From contig BSYO01000033.1 of the NCBI GenBank assembly GCA_033239525.1, positions 9,601,501 to 9,665,500 on the forward strand: a DNA stretch of 64,000 bases, in the 5' to 3' direction. The first letter of the stretch is position 1. Every line of letters starts with the position of its first letter. Positions 24,221-36,096 of the stretch are shown here, piece after piece. Position numbers and translations under genes: made by a program. A model generated the notes under the pieces. The model saw nothing but the letters and a program-made list of their open reading frames with translations. It was not told the DNA's origin and searched no databases. The DNA is from Nepenthes gracilis (taxonomy: Eukaryota; Streptophyta; Magnoliopsida; Caryophyllales; Nepenthaceae).

Positions 24221-25154
24221 GCCGACAATTGATAGCGCTGTTGGGGAATAGTCTTCTTGTGCCTGGATGGTGATCAGCTGGTTTGATGTCCGGCTTTGGT
24301 GGCATTTCTGTCTGTTTCTTGTTGTTTCTTCATTATTTGAGCAGCAAAGTACTGTGAAGCGTTATCCTGATGATGCAGCAGTCCAAAGGTTGTAGCTGGC
24401 CTTGCTGATATGCTGCTGATACTGAGTAGCGGGAAGCAACTGCTCGGTGAAGTGAAATGTTGCAGTTACTCTCTTTGCTGTGTTGTGAAGTATGGTGTGG
24501 AGCCATGCTGTTTGATACCTCCTGCTGGAAAGTGCCGAGGTGGTATGATTTGGTCTGCAACTTCACAATGGACCGGGAGGTTGCATACTGTCCGTGGTAT
24601 GCATTGCTCGAGATACCTTTTCTCGGCATTGTATGCCCGGGAGGGGTTGTTCTTTTGACCGAGGTAGTTGTGGCCATAGTGCTTCGGTAGTTTTGGCTGT
24701 ATGTTTACTTCTTTCATGACCCAGGTCATGGTTTGAGATTATGACATGTTCATGTGGTTTGGGGTACACCCCACTGTCTTTGTTCTAATTCCAAGTCAGA
24801 AAAACACTTGGGGTTAACACAAAGTTTTGTATCTTTCGTTAAAATTTAATGCATTTTACTTACTTACCAAAAAAAGAAAAAAAAGAATCACATTATGGAA
24901 TTTCCTACTTTCACTTCTTATGATTTGCGTAATTCTTAGGAGTTTACATCTTCACATGACTTAGACTACATGCATAATCGATATAAAGCACAGAGAAAAT
25001 CGAAATTCCTACCCCCGAGAGCCCAACACTACTTTAGAGCTTCCGAATAATAATGTTTCTTCACAATTACATATAACGTAATTTCTATAGTATTACAAAA
25101 TAACATGGCTAATGTACATGCGTATAAATATCCCGATTCATGCCTGATAATATA

Positions 25155-25464
25155 TATATATATATATATATTTTGGTAAGTAAGTAAATTAAAATAAAAA
25201 TAATCGTAATTACAAAACGTTGTTCTAGCTCCAGGTATTTTGCCGACTTAGAGGTAGAACAACGAGTTAGGGCATTCCCCGAGCACCCCCATGAACCTAA
25301 TCATGAGACCGAGCAAAAAAGAAATAAAAAGTAAAACCAATATCTAGATGAGCAGCATCTAAAATGGCCAAATAGAATCGAGCCAAAATACATACACACA
25401 ATAAATAAAATATCTAAAGAACTAGAACAAGCTGAAGGTATGAAAACAGCAGCAAAATCCAACA
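25155..25464 (-). mobile_element. Short LINE tail insertion (about 0.3 kb)
   Basis: CATGCCTGATAATATA (25139-25154) and CATGCTTGATAATATA (25465-25480 approximately) bound an insertion with a left TA/T-run, GGTAAGTAAGT, a 3' stem-loop at about 25223-25260 and the G/C box at about 25273. It has no coding capacity. Confidence 0.72.
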
Positions 25465-25553
25465 TGCTTGATAATATACCTGATTTATTTAAAAGTAACA
25501 TTTTTTTTTTGTAAGTAAAAATGCATTAAATAAGAGAAAATTACACAACCTAT

Positions 25554-25593
25554 GATTTATCTCCAAGTATTTTTTCGACTTGGAGATAAAATC
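25554..25593 (-). other. LINE 3'-terminal stem-loop (example 1)
   Basis: The arms ATCTCCAAGT and ACTTGGAGAT pair perfectly and the outer bases extend the stem to about 15 pairs with one bulge. The loop is about nine bases. It lies about 55 bases from the poly(A). Equivalent hairpins occur in at least 16 other copies in the window. Confidence 0.85.
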
Positions 25594-28177
25594 ATAGATG
25601 CGAGGACGTACCTCGATCACCATATGACAACATTCTACAACTAAAGCTAGCACTGTCTTTTTTTTTTTGGTAAGTAATAATCAACAAAGCCAGCAGTAGA
25701 CCAAGCTAGACCGAGCAAACGGCTAACCCAGCATTACTTAAAAAACAGCTACACTGCTAATGGAACAGCAAGAAACCCAGCATCACAAAAGCTGATCCAG
25801 TGCTTCATCATCGACGCGCCTACTACATCCACCAGCCACTTCACACACAGCAAAGCAGAGGGCACCTGCAATAGATTCCTTCTACCCAGCTGCTTCTTCC
25901 CGACAGCAGCTACACTTTGGACTGCTGCATGAGCAGCAATATGCATCTACTTCAGGCCGAAGGAGGCAGCTTTAGTTCGGATTTGAGCATCAGTCAATAT
26001 GCATCATCACACCACAGCTAGTGCTATCTGCCATGTGAAGGCATTAGCTTCTACCAGCATCAGTTTTGCAAATTCAACACCACCAACAGTCGAACCACCA
26101 GGAACAAATTCAATCCAACAGCTTTGCAACAGCAGTAACACACTGCCACAACGAGGAGAGTAGCAGCAAATCTCCTCAGCATTCAACAAACAGAAGAATG
26201 CGCCTCATACAGCAGCCCTTGACAGTTGCACATCATACATTGCTCCACAGATTTGGCTACAAACCAGATCAACATATCGGATGAGCTCATCTTGGACAGA
26301 GAGCCATCTCGGCCGTTTAAGATCCCTATTTGTACCCATTGCCTCTCATTCTTTTTTTTTTTGGTAAGTAAGTTAGATGTATTAAAGGAAAAAAAAATTT
26401 TACAACCTATGATTTAACTCCAAGTATTTTTCCGACTTGGAATAAAATCATAACTGCGGGGGCTTATCCTGAAACACATGTTAAAAAAACAAAAAAAAAT
26501 AAAATCTTGCACCAAAAAATCATTTGTCGAAAAGCATAAACCTAACATGCAATGTTGTTAGCAGTAAACCGAGTCTTAATTGGGGTTTCGAAAGAAACCA
26601 AATCATACGCCTCGAGCAATGCGTCAGCAGGACAGGTGCGCATGCTTCACATCATCGCATCACAATGAGCAGCCCCAAACTGCATAGGCGGCAGAAAAAC
26701 GAAGGCTACAGAATCTCCACACACAACCTAGCATATTCATTCCGAATCAATCGACAACTAAATGCTTCGGTGCTTTAGCAGAAACGTTCGAGAGTAGGCA
26801 GCCCACTACTTCAACTGTGAACCAGTGCATCACAACAAATCCTCAACGGCACATTGAAGATTCCCGGCTCAGCATTACAAAGATTTCATCAAAATAGGGG
26901 CAACCGGATCATAGTATCTATGCTCAACACCAGCAGCCGATAACAGCTTCTCATCCCTGCAAGCACCGCATCTAGAGCAGCATTGAAGATCAGCGAGCTT
27001 CAGACCGTAGGGCCTTCACCAGATCGGGACCGAAGGGCTATTGCCTGGACATCAGCAGCACCATGGCGATTCGTACCACACCACTTCCAGCCAAGCCATC
27101 AGCAGCACAATTGATATTCCAAGCAAGCAGTTACATCAGCAGAGTTGAGGAAGCAATTCCATTCCAGACAAGTTTGAAACGCTGGTGGAAATGCTGACAG
27201 TAAACTCCTCGAATATCTTTGATCAGCTGCATCATCAACCTGTAATTTCATGGGGGGGCTGTAGCATAGTATAGCATGAGGAGAGCTATCAATCAGACCA
27301 CATCCGATTGCTTCAGTGACACAGCAAAAACACTCCAGATTTGCCAACCCAATACTCAATTTTGATCCAGTACATCAAATTAATCATTAGCCAAAACCAC
27401 AGCACTAGCAGATTCCCAGCAAGCATTACAAGCTGATTTCAACACAACATAGGGCAACCAGATCATGTCCCCTATGCTCAGCAACAACAACCAATATCAG
27501 CTCCACCTCCCTGCAAGAGCTACAACTGGAGCAGCAATGAGAATCAGCATGCTTCAGACCAGAGGATCGGATCTGAAAAACAGCTGCCCCAACTTCAACA
27601 ACATCAGAGCAAACCCTCCCATACCACTTCCGGACAAGCCATTAGCAGCAATATTGCATTTTCCAAGCAAAGAGCTGCATCAGCAGCAACTGAATTTCAC
27701 CCAGCCACAAGGTCTCACTACCTGGAGTATGCCAGGCTGATGCAACCCGGGTTCATCAACACCACGACAGAGCACCGGTACTCAGCATTACCCGACTCCT
27801 AATCTAGAGGATGACCGGCTTAACCTGCTGACCAGAGATGCCATCCTTTTTTTTTGGGGGGGGGGATAAAAGTGTGAGTGAGTGAAATAAACCATAGAGT
27901 GGGCGCCAGGGAAACGCCCAAGCAGACAAAACAAGGCTGACGAAGTAATACAATGACAGTAGAGCCACAAAGTTTAAATTCCTAATTTCTACCAATTTCC
28001 TGAAAACTCTGACATGTAAACCATCATCAAACATTGAGTATTGAAGAAGGCCAGGGGAAGATTCATCAGTCCAGCTCCATAGCACTTTGAAGAGAGCACA
28101 ACAACCACCTACAGAATTCGGTGATTGCTCCTCAACCCTACAGATCGGCCACGAGAAATAGCAATAAGAAACAGCAT

Positions 28178-28245
28178 GAATCAGAGCAAAGCCCAACATC
28201 ACCACAACAAAATCAAGAGCAAAGCCCAACATCACCACAAACAGC
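28178..28245. repeat. 32-bp direct duplication in a LINE 3' UTR
   Basis: AGAGCAAAGCCCAACATCAC and its following bases occur twice back to back. A small local tandem duplication; no function proposed. Confidence 0.75.
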
Positions 28246-28260
28246 CAAGTCATTATGTGC

Positions 28261-29234
28261 CGAAATCTCAAATACTCAATGACTAATGTGCCCCTTTGGG
28301 CTGGGACTTTCTATGTACTGTGAAGCTTTGTTTTGTTGCTTGCTTGAAATTGCAGCTGCAGGCCACCTACTCTAGAGAGTCGTTCTGCTGAGTCGCTGCA
28401 AATGCCAAGGGCTGCTGCAGAACTGGTGGTTCATCTATTTTGTGTTGATGCTGCTGCAAACTGTCGGTTGAATTTGTATCTGGTAGCTCGGCTGTTGGCG
28501 GTGATGTGGGCTGTTTATGTTGCCGTATCTGCCCTTCTGATGCTGGCAAAAACTGATGCTTCACTCGACAGTTTACTCTGACTGTGGGGTTGATGCCCCA
28601 TTCAGGACCTGCCTCCTCAGGCCTATAGATAATGCCTTCGGCTGCTTATGAAGCTGGCCAATGTGTATTGCTAACCGGCTGAAGCTGCTGGGTGGCTCGG
28701 ATTTGATGCAGGAGTCCTCTGCTTTTGCTAAGTGTGATGTGGTTGGGGATGCTGCTAAGGAGCCCTTCTTTCAATTCCCCCTGCTGGAAACCGAGATGGT
28801 ATGCTGCTGTTGATGCATTGCTGTTGGCTTGTGGCTGAATATGCACCTGGTGTTTTGGCTAGTTGTGGAGTTGTAGGAATATGAAGCTGTTGTCGGTTGA
28901 TGCTTCTGGTTAATGGAGCTCCAAGACAGTTGCACTTTGTTTTGCTGAGATCAGTTTGGTAATGCTGGGCTCGGATGGCTTCAAAGAGCCGTGGTTATTT
29001 CCTACTGGAATATCTTTGGCTTCCCTGCTGGAAACCGTGCTGAATTTTTGGTTTGTGATGTTTTTCTTTTGTTGTTTGGTGTCCTTTTGCAGGACCTATT
29101 CTTTTGGTTTTAGTTTGATATTCGGGGCTAGCCCCTGTGTTTATGACTTTATTCCAAGTCGGAAAAACACTTAGAGTTAAATTATAGGGTATATAATTTT
29201 TTCTTTCAATATAATTTACTTACCAAAAAATATA
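28261..29234 (+). mobile_element. LINE fragment W, plus-oriented, inside Z
   Basis: A CTG-rich 3' UTR ends with the G/C box GGGGCTAGCCCC (about 29124), a stem-loop (about 29147-29186) and ACTTACC-poly(A) near 29218-29230. A weak 7-bp duplication TATGTGC (28254-28260, 29235-29241) suggests the edges. No coding domain remains, so it is a 5'-truncated copy. Confidence 0.6.
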
Positions 29235-29817
29235 TATGTGCATAGCCATCCACACCCAGTAGCATAGCATCGGCAGCATATGCAATTCCACCACCAAACG
29301 GAAGCATCATCAACCTGATGGAAACCCCCAATATGCAACAGCCACCTACGGCTGATCAAACCAGCGAACTAGAGCAGCTAAAGTAATTTCTCACCAACAT
29401 GCGCAAAGATTTTTTTTTTTTGTTGGGTAGGGGGCAGATGTGTGTGTGTGTGAGAAAAAAACCAAGGAGAGGGCAAGAGAAAAGACAGCACCAGCCAATG
29501 TTGGCTAGGAAAATCAAATACATAATCACTAATATTAATGTCCAATTTTCAGCCAATATCCGGAAAACTCTCTCTTTTTTTTCTTTTTTTTTTTTAAAAT
29601 TAGAGAGCCTTTTGGTAAAATAACAACGAGAGCTCCACAACCAACCGGCAATTTCCATGCCACGGTATATGTGAATACAGGCTAAGCTCCTAAAAGCAAT
29701 GAAAAGAAGTTTGCAAAAAAGAGATGGTACAAGCTGCGCCGGCTGCCAGCCAAGAGGGAGACCATCACCAAAAGGAAATAAATGAAGAGGTTTTGCCTCC
29801 TCCTTTTTCTTTTTTTT

Positions 29818-30085
29818 TTATAAATTCCATCGAATCAGGTACGACCACGGTGCACACCTGTCAGCACCCATGGAGGTTTTCATTTTATTCTGAACGATAT
29901 TGAATATTAGGGAAAAGGTATGGGAAGTGTCTAGAGAGGGGGATTTTTGAAAAATGCGATTGTTGCGTTCCCTCCAAATGAAGTAGACCGTGGCCGCTAG
30001 AGAGAGACGCTTGGAAAGGGCCAAGAAACTTTTCCCTTTCAATCTTTGAGCGGCCCAAGAGATGTTCTGGGTCCACGCAATGAGA
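29818..30085 (-). pseudogene. LINE ORF2 C-terminal (zf-RVT tail) remnant in Z
   Basis: The minus-strand translation includes NISWAAQRLKGKSFLALSK, then AATVYFIWRERNNRIFQKSP and a C-terminus APWSYLIRWNL, nearly the same as the ORF2 end of LINE-E (43606-44088). This is the region just after the zf-RVT zinc-binding module of plant LINE ORF2. The 5' part is missing because of truncation during insertion; the TSD begins at 30086. The stop is followed in sense by an A-rich run. It cannot encode a functional enzyme. Confidence 0.85.
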
Positions 30086-31649
30086 CCATTGCCTCTCATT
30101 CTGAATCAGAGCACCCCGATTTTGGCATATACGCTCCGCATACATTTAGCGTCTCAATAATCTTTAGTAATTTGATTCAGCTGCCTCAGCAACACTAAGC
30201 TGAATTGGGGCTACAGCAGAATATAGCATAAAGGGAGCTATCAATCTGTCAACATCTAAATTCAGCGCCACAGCAATATCTCTCCAGGTTGAGCAGCCCT
30301 CTACTTCATTTTCGAACCTGTTCATCAGACAAACTTCGTTGCAAACAGAAGAGCACGGCCCAGTGGCTCATAATGCGGCTTTGAGGATATGAGATTTTCT
30401 ACCAGGGGAATGATCATCAGCCAATTACCTAGGCAGTTGGAAGATATCCCAGCCCAGCTTTACAACCTGATTCCCGCACACCAGAGAGCAACTGGATCAT
30501 AGCACCATTACTCAGCATCAACAGCCGATATCAGCTTCACAGCGCGGCAAGGACTACATCTGGAGCAGCAGTATGATTCAGCTGGCTTCAGACCAGAGGA
30601 CCGGATCTGAAGGGATGCTACCCAGACAGCCGCAGCATTAGAGCAGTCCCTACCACATCACTACCAGCCAATCCATCAGGTGCAAATTCAACCACAATCC
30701 AATAGCTAAGCATCAGCAGCTATTACATTTCCATTGAGCAGGCATCAGCATCAGCAAACAGCTATACCTCAACCAGCCACAAGATCACAAACCACCACAT
30801 TAGAGGTTGCTCAACCGGATTGACAGGGCTGGGCTCAAACGCCCCAAATTATGGAACCGTTTGCAGGGCATCAGCAACAAATAATGAGGCCGTAAGTACC
30901 CCAGCAAAGCAGCAGGAACATCCTGTAAGGACCTCAGACATAAGAGAAGGTAGAATGGGAAAACTCTCCACAGGATTTTGGTCTCATTACCAGCATTTGA
31001 TCAACCATTACCAGCATCACCACTATTCCATTAGTCAACCAGGAGTCAACCAGGCTAGAACAGGCAGGTTCATCCGAGACCAAACCCAGAGGATGGCCAT
31101 CAAAACCATCGGACCAGGGTTTTTTTTTTGGGGGAAGTGTGTGTGAGTGAAAGAAGAAACTAAAGAGTGGGCGTCAGCGGAAAAACCAGAAAACCCAACG
31201 TGGGCTGACCCGGTGAGCCAAAACAGAAAAAGCCACAAAGATAAAATTTCTAAATCTTCCATAAATCTGAGATCTCTTTCTTTTATTCACCATAGACTGA
31301 AGATGGGCAATAAAATAAACGGAAAGAAAGAAAAAATAAAGGAAAAAGGAAATTAAAAGAAGGGAAGATAAAGGAAAAAATAGCCCACTATCCAACCGGC
31401 ATGTTTCCATACCTCGATACAGATGCAGAAGGGCAAAGCAACTAAAAGCAACGAACACAAAGAGATTGGTACAAGCCCGTAGGCAAGCAACCAAGAGGGA
31501 GACCATGCACCAAACTGAATAAAATGGATTTTTCTTTCTTTTATCTTTTCATTTTCCTATTTTCCTTAATCTTTTTTCTTTTTTCCTTTTTTCTGATTCC
31601 AAAAGACCCGAGCATCATAATTTTTTTTTTTATATATTCCATCGAATCA

Positions 31650-31778
31650 GGTGCAGCCGAAATACGCATCTATTAGCTTCCACGAAGGTTTTCAATTTGT
31701 TCCGGACGTCATTTATTATTAGGGAATATGTGTGGGAAATGTCATGTGGGGGGATTTTTGAAAAATGCGGTTGTTATG
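31650..31778 (-). pseudogene. Terminal ORF2 remnant in LINE X
   Basis: About 130 bases of the ORF2 end remain: a translation with NNRIFQKSPHM and, after frame breaks, the final GATTCGATGGAAT shared in the same place by Z and LINE-E-like ends. It abuts the truncation and TSD at 31779-31795. Confidence 0.7.
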
Positions 31779-31859
31779 TTTTTTAAAAGTAACATTTTTT
31801 TTTTTGGTAAATAAATGTGTATTTTGGATTAATGGGAGAAAATTTACAAAAAAAAATAT

Positions 31860-31895
31860 GTTATAACTCCAAGTTTTTTGACTTGGAGTTAGAAC
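31860..31895 (-). other. LINE 3'-terminal stem-loop (example 2)
   Basis: The arms AACTCCAAGT and ACTTGGAGTT pair perfectly. Compared with example 1 the base after the first A has changed together with its partner (T-A to A-T), a compensated change. Confidence 0.85.
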
Positions 31896-31931
31896 ATAAA
31901 ATCTTAGCATACCCGAAGAACTAGTTAACAG

Positions 31932-32754
31932 AGAATTCCTCAAAAAACTAAGAGGAACCATCTAAAAGAAGAACAAAACCCAAAAGGTTATACTGTAAAT
32001 ATACATAAATAAAAGCAAAAAAATTACCCCGAGAAGACCGAACATCAACACCCGATCATCCCGCTGCAATTTACTATATCACACGGACAACCGAATTTAA
32101 AGTACCCTAGTACTCCAAAATCGGGAGCGCAAGGCAGCTGCAAACACATTTCATCTGCACACACCAGAGTTACAATCTCTTCAAAGAACAAACTGCAACA
32201 ATAAATCGTTAAATTTCATATCCGAAATTGCCTAAAGTATTTTCCACCGCCGCAGCAAGCTTCGGACCATCAATATCAGCTAGAATTCTGCGTTCAAAAC
32301 AGCCGCAATCAACACCGTAAAATTGATGTAGCACGCTCAGAATTCTCAAAAAAACTAAGAGGAACCATCTAAAAGAAGAACAAAACCCAAAAGGTTATAC
32401 AAAAATATACATAAATAAAAGCAAAAAAATTACCCCCGAGAAGACCCCGTAACATCAACACCCGATCATCCCGCTGCAATTTACTATATCACACCGGACA
32501 ACCGACAACCCCAAAGTACCCTAGTACTCCAAAATCAGGGAGCGCAAGGCAGCCGCAAACACATTTCATCTGACACACCAGAGTTACAATCTCTTCAAAG
32601 AACAAACCGCAACAATAAATCTAGCTTAAATTTCATATCCGAAATTGCCTAAAGTATTTTCCACCGCCGCAGCAAGCTTCGGACCATCAATATCAGCTAG
32701 AATTCCGTTCAAAACAGCCGCAACTGAACACCAGAAAATTGATGTAGCACGCTC
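31932..32754 (-). repeat. 0.4-kb tandem duplication within Y
   Basis: Copy 1 (31932-32338, 407 bp) and copy 2 (32339-32754, 416 bp) align end to end. They differ chiefly by one- to three-base indels next to C-rich words (for example CCGAACATC versus CCCCGTAACATC). That pattern is more like base-calling error or local slippage than ordinary point mutation. Confidence 0.88.
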
Positions 32755-33284
32755 TGTCTCCATATTCCACGAGTTGTTCCAGGTGCACAATTTTTTTTTA
32801 AAAGTAACATATAATAATATATGTGAACAAAGTCCTAAAAATCAAGGTACCCACGTCCACCAAGTCAGGGTTCCAAATTTCTAAGGCCCAATTGTTTAAA
32901 AATTACAAGGGAATCAAGAAATATCGAAGGGGGATTCAGCTAGGGCTTGTCGGGTTCAAAAACCGCACAAATCTCACTAATCGGACATGAAATCGAGGTA
33001 TTTACATGTTGGGATCATGGGTAATATAAAATAACAACTTAATTGTTTATCGGAATGAGGATACTGATGAAAATGACATAAACATGTGAAAAAATGAGAG
33101 AAAATAGTATAAGTACACTTGCCTCGTCCCAATCTATCACTTTCCTAAGTAGCTCGAACTCGAAATCAGACTCGGGAGACTTAGATTTCTCCTTCTCTCT
33201 CTAACACCTTGTGCTCCCTTTCTCTCTCTCTCAGTCTCTAGATTGCCAAAATTAATGCCCCGAAACCCTTGCGGCGATATTGAT

Positions 33285-33490
33285 ATTGCGGCATGTGCCG
33301 CCAGGCGCTTGAGCGCCCGGCTGGCGAAGGACATTGTATTTTGGGCGCTTGCTTGGGTGCTCGAGCACCCAGTAGGCCCCGCCAAATTTGTTTTGAGCAC
33401 CTGAACGAGCGCTCGAGCGCCCAGCAAGTCTGGCCCAATCTATTTTGGGTGCTCGAGGCATCGATCGAGGGGCCCTGTGAGCGCCCCACA
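33285..33490. repeat. GCGCTCGAGCGCC palindromic cluster in an LTR
   Basis: GGCGCTTGAGCGCC, GGTGCTCGAGCACC and GCGCTCGAGCGCC occur close together, each nearly self-complementary. Related words occur in the LTR at 35840-36080. They would make strong hairpins in the transcript and local methylation-prone CG islands. Confidence 0.65.
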
Positions 33491-33654
33491 CCGATCCTTC
33501 ATAGAATCTCGAAACTTAATTTTTTCTACATGAGTTAAACCTAATTTTGATTATATAAATTTAACTATTTCCTAATTATCATGTTTGAAAATCCAGAACC
33601 TTGCAACTCTACCCTACTTAGAGAATTTTTTCCTCAAAATAAACGAATTCTAAC

Positions 33655-35453
33655 ACTTAAACGAGGAAATATACCTTGAAATAAATGAGGATACTTGTCC
33701 CGAATCTCCTTTTCCCTCTTCCAAGTTGCCTCCTCATAAGAGTGATTCTTCCACAAAATTTTTACTAAAGGAATGGTTTTTGAGCGTAGGATCTGATTCC
33801 TTCGATCCAAAATCTGAACCGGCTCCTCTGAATACGATAAATCTTCCTAGATAGCCAAGAGGCCATAATCGATGTTGTGCATTGGATCACGAACATACTT
33901 CCTCAACATCGAGACGTGGAAGACATTGTGCGCCTCGACTAAACTCGGCGGCAACACCAAACGATATGCCACTACTCCAACTCTTTCTAGGATCTTAAAG
34001 GGGCCAATAAACTGCGGCATTAGCTTTCCCCTGACACCAAATCTAGAGACTCCCTTCCACGGCAACACCTTAAGGAAAACAAAATCTCAAACCTTGAATC
34101 TAAGCTCAGATCTCCTTTGATTGGCATAACTCTTTTGCCGACTTTTGGCCATCTTCAGTTTCTCAAAAACCACTACGATCTTCTTCGATGTTTTTCAATT
34201 TACATCCAGACCCAACAAACGTCTATCTACTGTCTCCTCCCAATAGATGGGAGTTCGGCACTTCCTACCATAAAATTTTCTCAAGAGGAGACATACCAAT
34301 GTTCGCCTGAAAACTATTATTGTAAGTAAACTCGGCCGACACTAAGTGATCATCCCAATTCCTTCTCATCTCCATCACTGAGGCCCTAAGTATATCTTCC
34401 AATATCTGAATCGTTCACTCAGACTAGCCATCGGTTTGAGGGTGATATGCTGTACTAAATTTTAAGTTTGTCCCTAGCTCCAGGTGTAAACTCTCCAAGA
34501 ACTTAGAGACAAAACAGGGATAATGATCGGACACAATAGATGCTGGCACACCATGCAGTCTAACAATTTCGTTAATGTACAATTGTGTTAGACGATCACA
34601 AGAGTACATCGTCCGAATAGCTCACAAATGAGCCGATTTTGTTAACCGATCCACAATGATCCAAATAGCATTGTGATTCCTCGGGGTCCTAGGCAAGCCG
34701 AAACAAAATCCATAGAAATATCTTTCCACTTCCAATTGGGAATGGGCAAGAGCTGCAACCGACCCATGGGCTTCCTCCTCTCAGCCTTCAACTGCTGACC
34801 AATAAGACATTAGCCAATAAAGGCAACAATCTCCCTCCACATATTTCTCCACCAGAATATTTTCCTGAAGTCCTGGTACATATTATTTATTTTAGGGTGG
34901 ATTGTATACCCTGTCCTATGAGACTCCTTCATGATCTCCTCTTTTATATCCTTATTATTAGGTACACACAAACGATCCCAGATGTACAAGACTCCATCAG
35001 CGTGGACACAAAAATCTTTCCAGGAGTCTCGGTCAAGGTCTCCAATAATATTCATCAGAAATGGATCGCCCGCCTGCCTTTTCTTAATCCACTGAAGGAT
35101 CTCAGACTGCACTTGCAAGAAGGATAACATCATCCTATTTTCCTTTTGCATAATGCTGGATATTGCAAAACTTCAATCAATCCAGCATCTCCATCTGCTT
35201 AATCTGCAGCCTTGCTACAAAATCGGTTCGGCAGCTCAAGGCATCCGTGACTACATTCATCTTTCCTGGCTGATAATGGATCTCACAATCATAGTCTTTA
35301 AGGAACTCAACCCATCGCCACTACCTCATATTTAACTCTTTCTACGACATTAGATGCTTGAGGCTCTTGTCATCAAAATACACCAAGAACTTCTCACCAT
35401 ATAAGTAGTGCCTCCAAATCTATAATGCAAGCACCATGGCGGCCAAGTCCAAA
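33655..35453 (-). pseudogene. Gypsy pol relic: RNase H, H2C2, integrase core, integrase C-terminus
   Basis: Read right to left. RNase H remnants at 35200-35453 include IWRHYLYGEKFLVYFDDKS and HYQPGKMNVVTDALS. The H2C2-side segment is at 34810-35151 (LYIWDRLCVPNN, KESHRTGYTIHP, MYQDFRKIFWWRNM). The integrase core is at 34424-34609 (LHGVPASIVSDHYPCFVSKF, STAYHPQTDG). The C-terminal segment is at 33847-34068 ([32 protein letters not shown]). This is the usual Ty3/gypsy order. The core has SDHYP where active enzymes have S-D-R-D, and frames shift between pieces, so it is dead. The RT half and the 5' LTR are missing at 35453. Confidence 0.9.
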
Positions 35454-36088
35454 TGATGGGTTTCGGATAGTTTGTGTAATGTATCAGTTTCTAAATATAA
35501 TGAAGATGAGTAATTAAGTTAAAATATGTGAATCGAAGTCGAAGGACATAGAAGAAATCAGATTGAAAAGCCTAAAGTTCTGGAATTGGCAAAATTAGGA
35601 ACCGAAGTGGTAAACTGTGAAATGTTAATCCATAAATAAGATTTTAGGTTTTAAATTAGAGTAATCATGACTTATTAAACTTATATAATCAAAATTAGAG
35701 TCTAAGGATGTGAAAAATTCGGTTAGAAGGGTCGAAACAGGTCTCGGACGGTGCGACAATGAAATTTACATGTTGTAGGATCAACGTGGGCATGACCCAC
35801 ACTCGACCCACGCCCAACCAGCACTTGAGGTACCACCCTGGCATAAAAAATAGAATGCGTTGCCTGAGGAGTGCCCGAGGCCTGCCCTGGGCATGTTTAA
35901 AAGAATTGCTCCCCCGAGAAGCGCTCAAGGCTCAATCCAGGTGTGGCACTGGCAGATTCGGTTGCCCGAGGAGCACCCAAGGGGCACATTTGACAAAATG
36001 GGTTTCTCGACGAGTGCCCGATGGGCGCTCGAGTGGCAGTCCTTCGAGTGCCATGGTACTCGATGACCGCCTGAGGGGCCAGTCGGGG

Positions 36089-36096
36089 TATTTAAA
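36089..36096 (+). promoter_or_regulatory. TATA-like element in LTR
   Basis: TATTTAAA lies about 45 bases before a GAGA-rich tract in the plus-sense LTR, where an LTR promoter would be expected. Composition alone supports it. Confidence 0.35.

Larger units (their letters stand above)
11690..24884 (+). mobile_element. LINE-A: ORF1-only L1-like element, split by two insertions
   Basis: After removal of the gypsy-derived element at 14041-22504 and the LINE fragment at 22756-24220, the parts 11690-14040, 22505-22755 and 24221-24884 read as one plus-strand element. It has a short 5' leader, ORF1 from ATG at 11750, a CTG-rich 3' UTR, the G/C box at about 24757, a 3' stem-loop at about 24781-24816 and ACTTACTTACC-poly(A) at 24859-24884. 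No endonuclease or RT relic lies between the ORF1 end (about 13990) and the 3' UTR. The terminal target duplication could not be found. Confidence 0.7.
26353..30085 (-). mobile_element. LINE Z, 5'-truncated in ORF2, with 17-bp TSD
   Basis: The perfect 17-bp duplication CCATTGCCTCTCATTCT at 26336-26352 and 30086-30102 defines the insertion. The left end has the T-run, GGTAAGTAAG and a stem-loop at about 26411-26449. The right end breaks off inside ORF2. The 3' UTR is long and CAG-rich, with an internal sense motif of C-run plus A-run at 27847-27866 and again at 29410-29435. A plus-oriented LINE fragment (W) lies inside. Confidence 0.88.
25503..31779 (-). mobile_element. LINE X, 5'-truncated in ORF2, containing further insertions
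   Basis: The left end is a T-run plus GTAAGTAA preceded by TTAAAAGTAACAT (25490-25502); the same word recurs at 31783-31795. X consists of 25503-26352 plus 30103-31779: stem-loop (25554-25593), CAG-rich 3' UTR, and the last part of ORF2 (about 31650-31778, reading NNRIFQKSPHM). The ORF2 stop is followed in sense by an A-rich run, as in Z and LINE-E. Insertion Z interrupts the 3' UTR. Confidence 0.72.
31796..32793 (-). mobile_element. LINE-derived insertion Y at the same target site as X
   Basis: The perfect 17-bp duplication TTTTTTAAAAGTAACAT is at 31779-31795 and 32794-32810. The left end has a T-run, GGTAAATAAATG and a stem-loop at 31860-31895. The body holds a 0.4-kb tandem duplication and no coding domain. 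The left flank is itself the right TSD of X, so two independent insertions used one TTTT/AAAA site. Confidence 0.85.
24886..33654 (-). mobile_element. Gypsy-type LTR exploded by nested LINE insertions
   Basis: The pieces 24886-25154, 25465-25502 and 32811-33654 are what remains of one host sequence after the dated insertions are removed. Its right part (33050-33540) matches, in inverted orientation, the LTR at 35476-36581. It sits downstream, in the minus sense, of the integrase relic at 33655-35453, so it is probably that element's 3' LTR. A donor-like GCAAGTGT is at 33115-33122 on the minus strand. The far end of the LTR near 24886 is uncertain. Confidence 0.5.

Noticed and set aside
28353..28900. 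Minus-strand frames rich in Gln/His next to CTG-rich DNA
   Set aside because: Antisense of a CTG-rich LINE 3' UTR.
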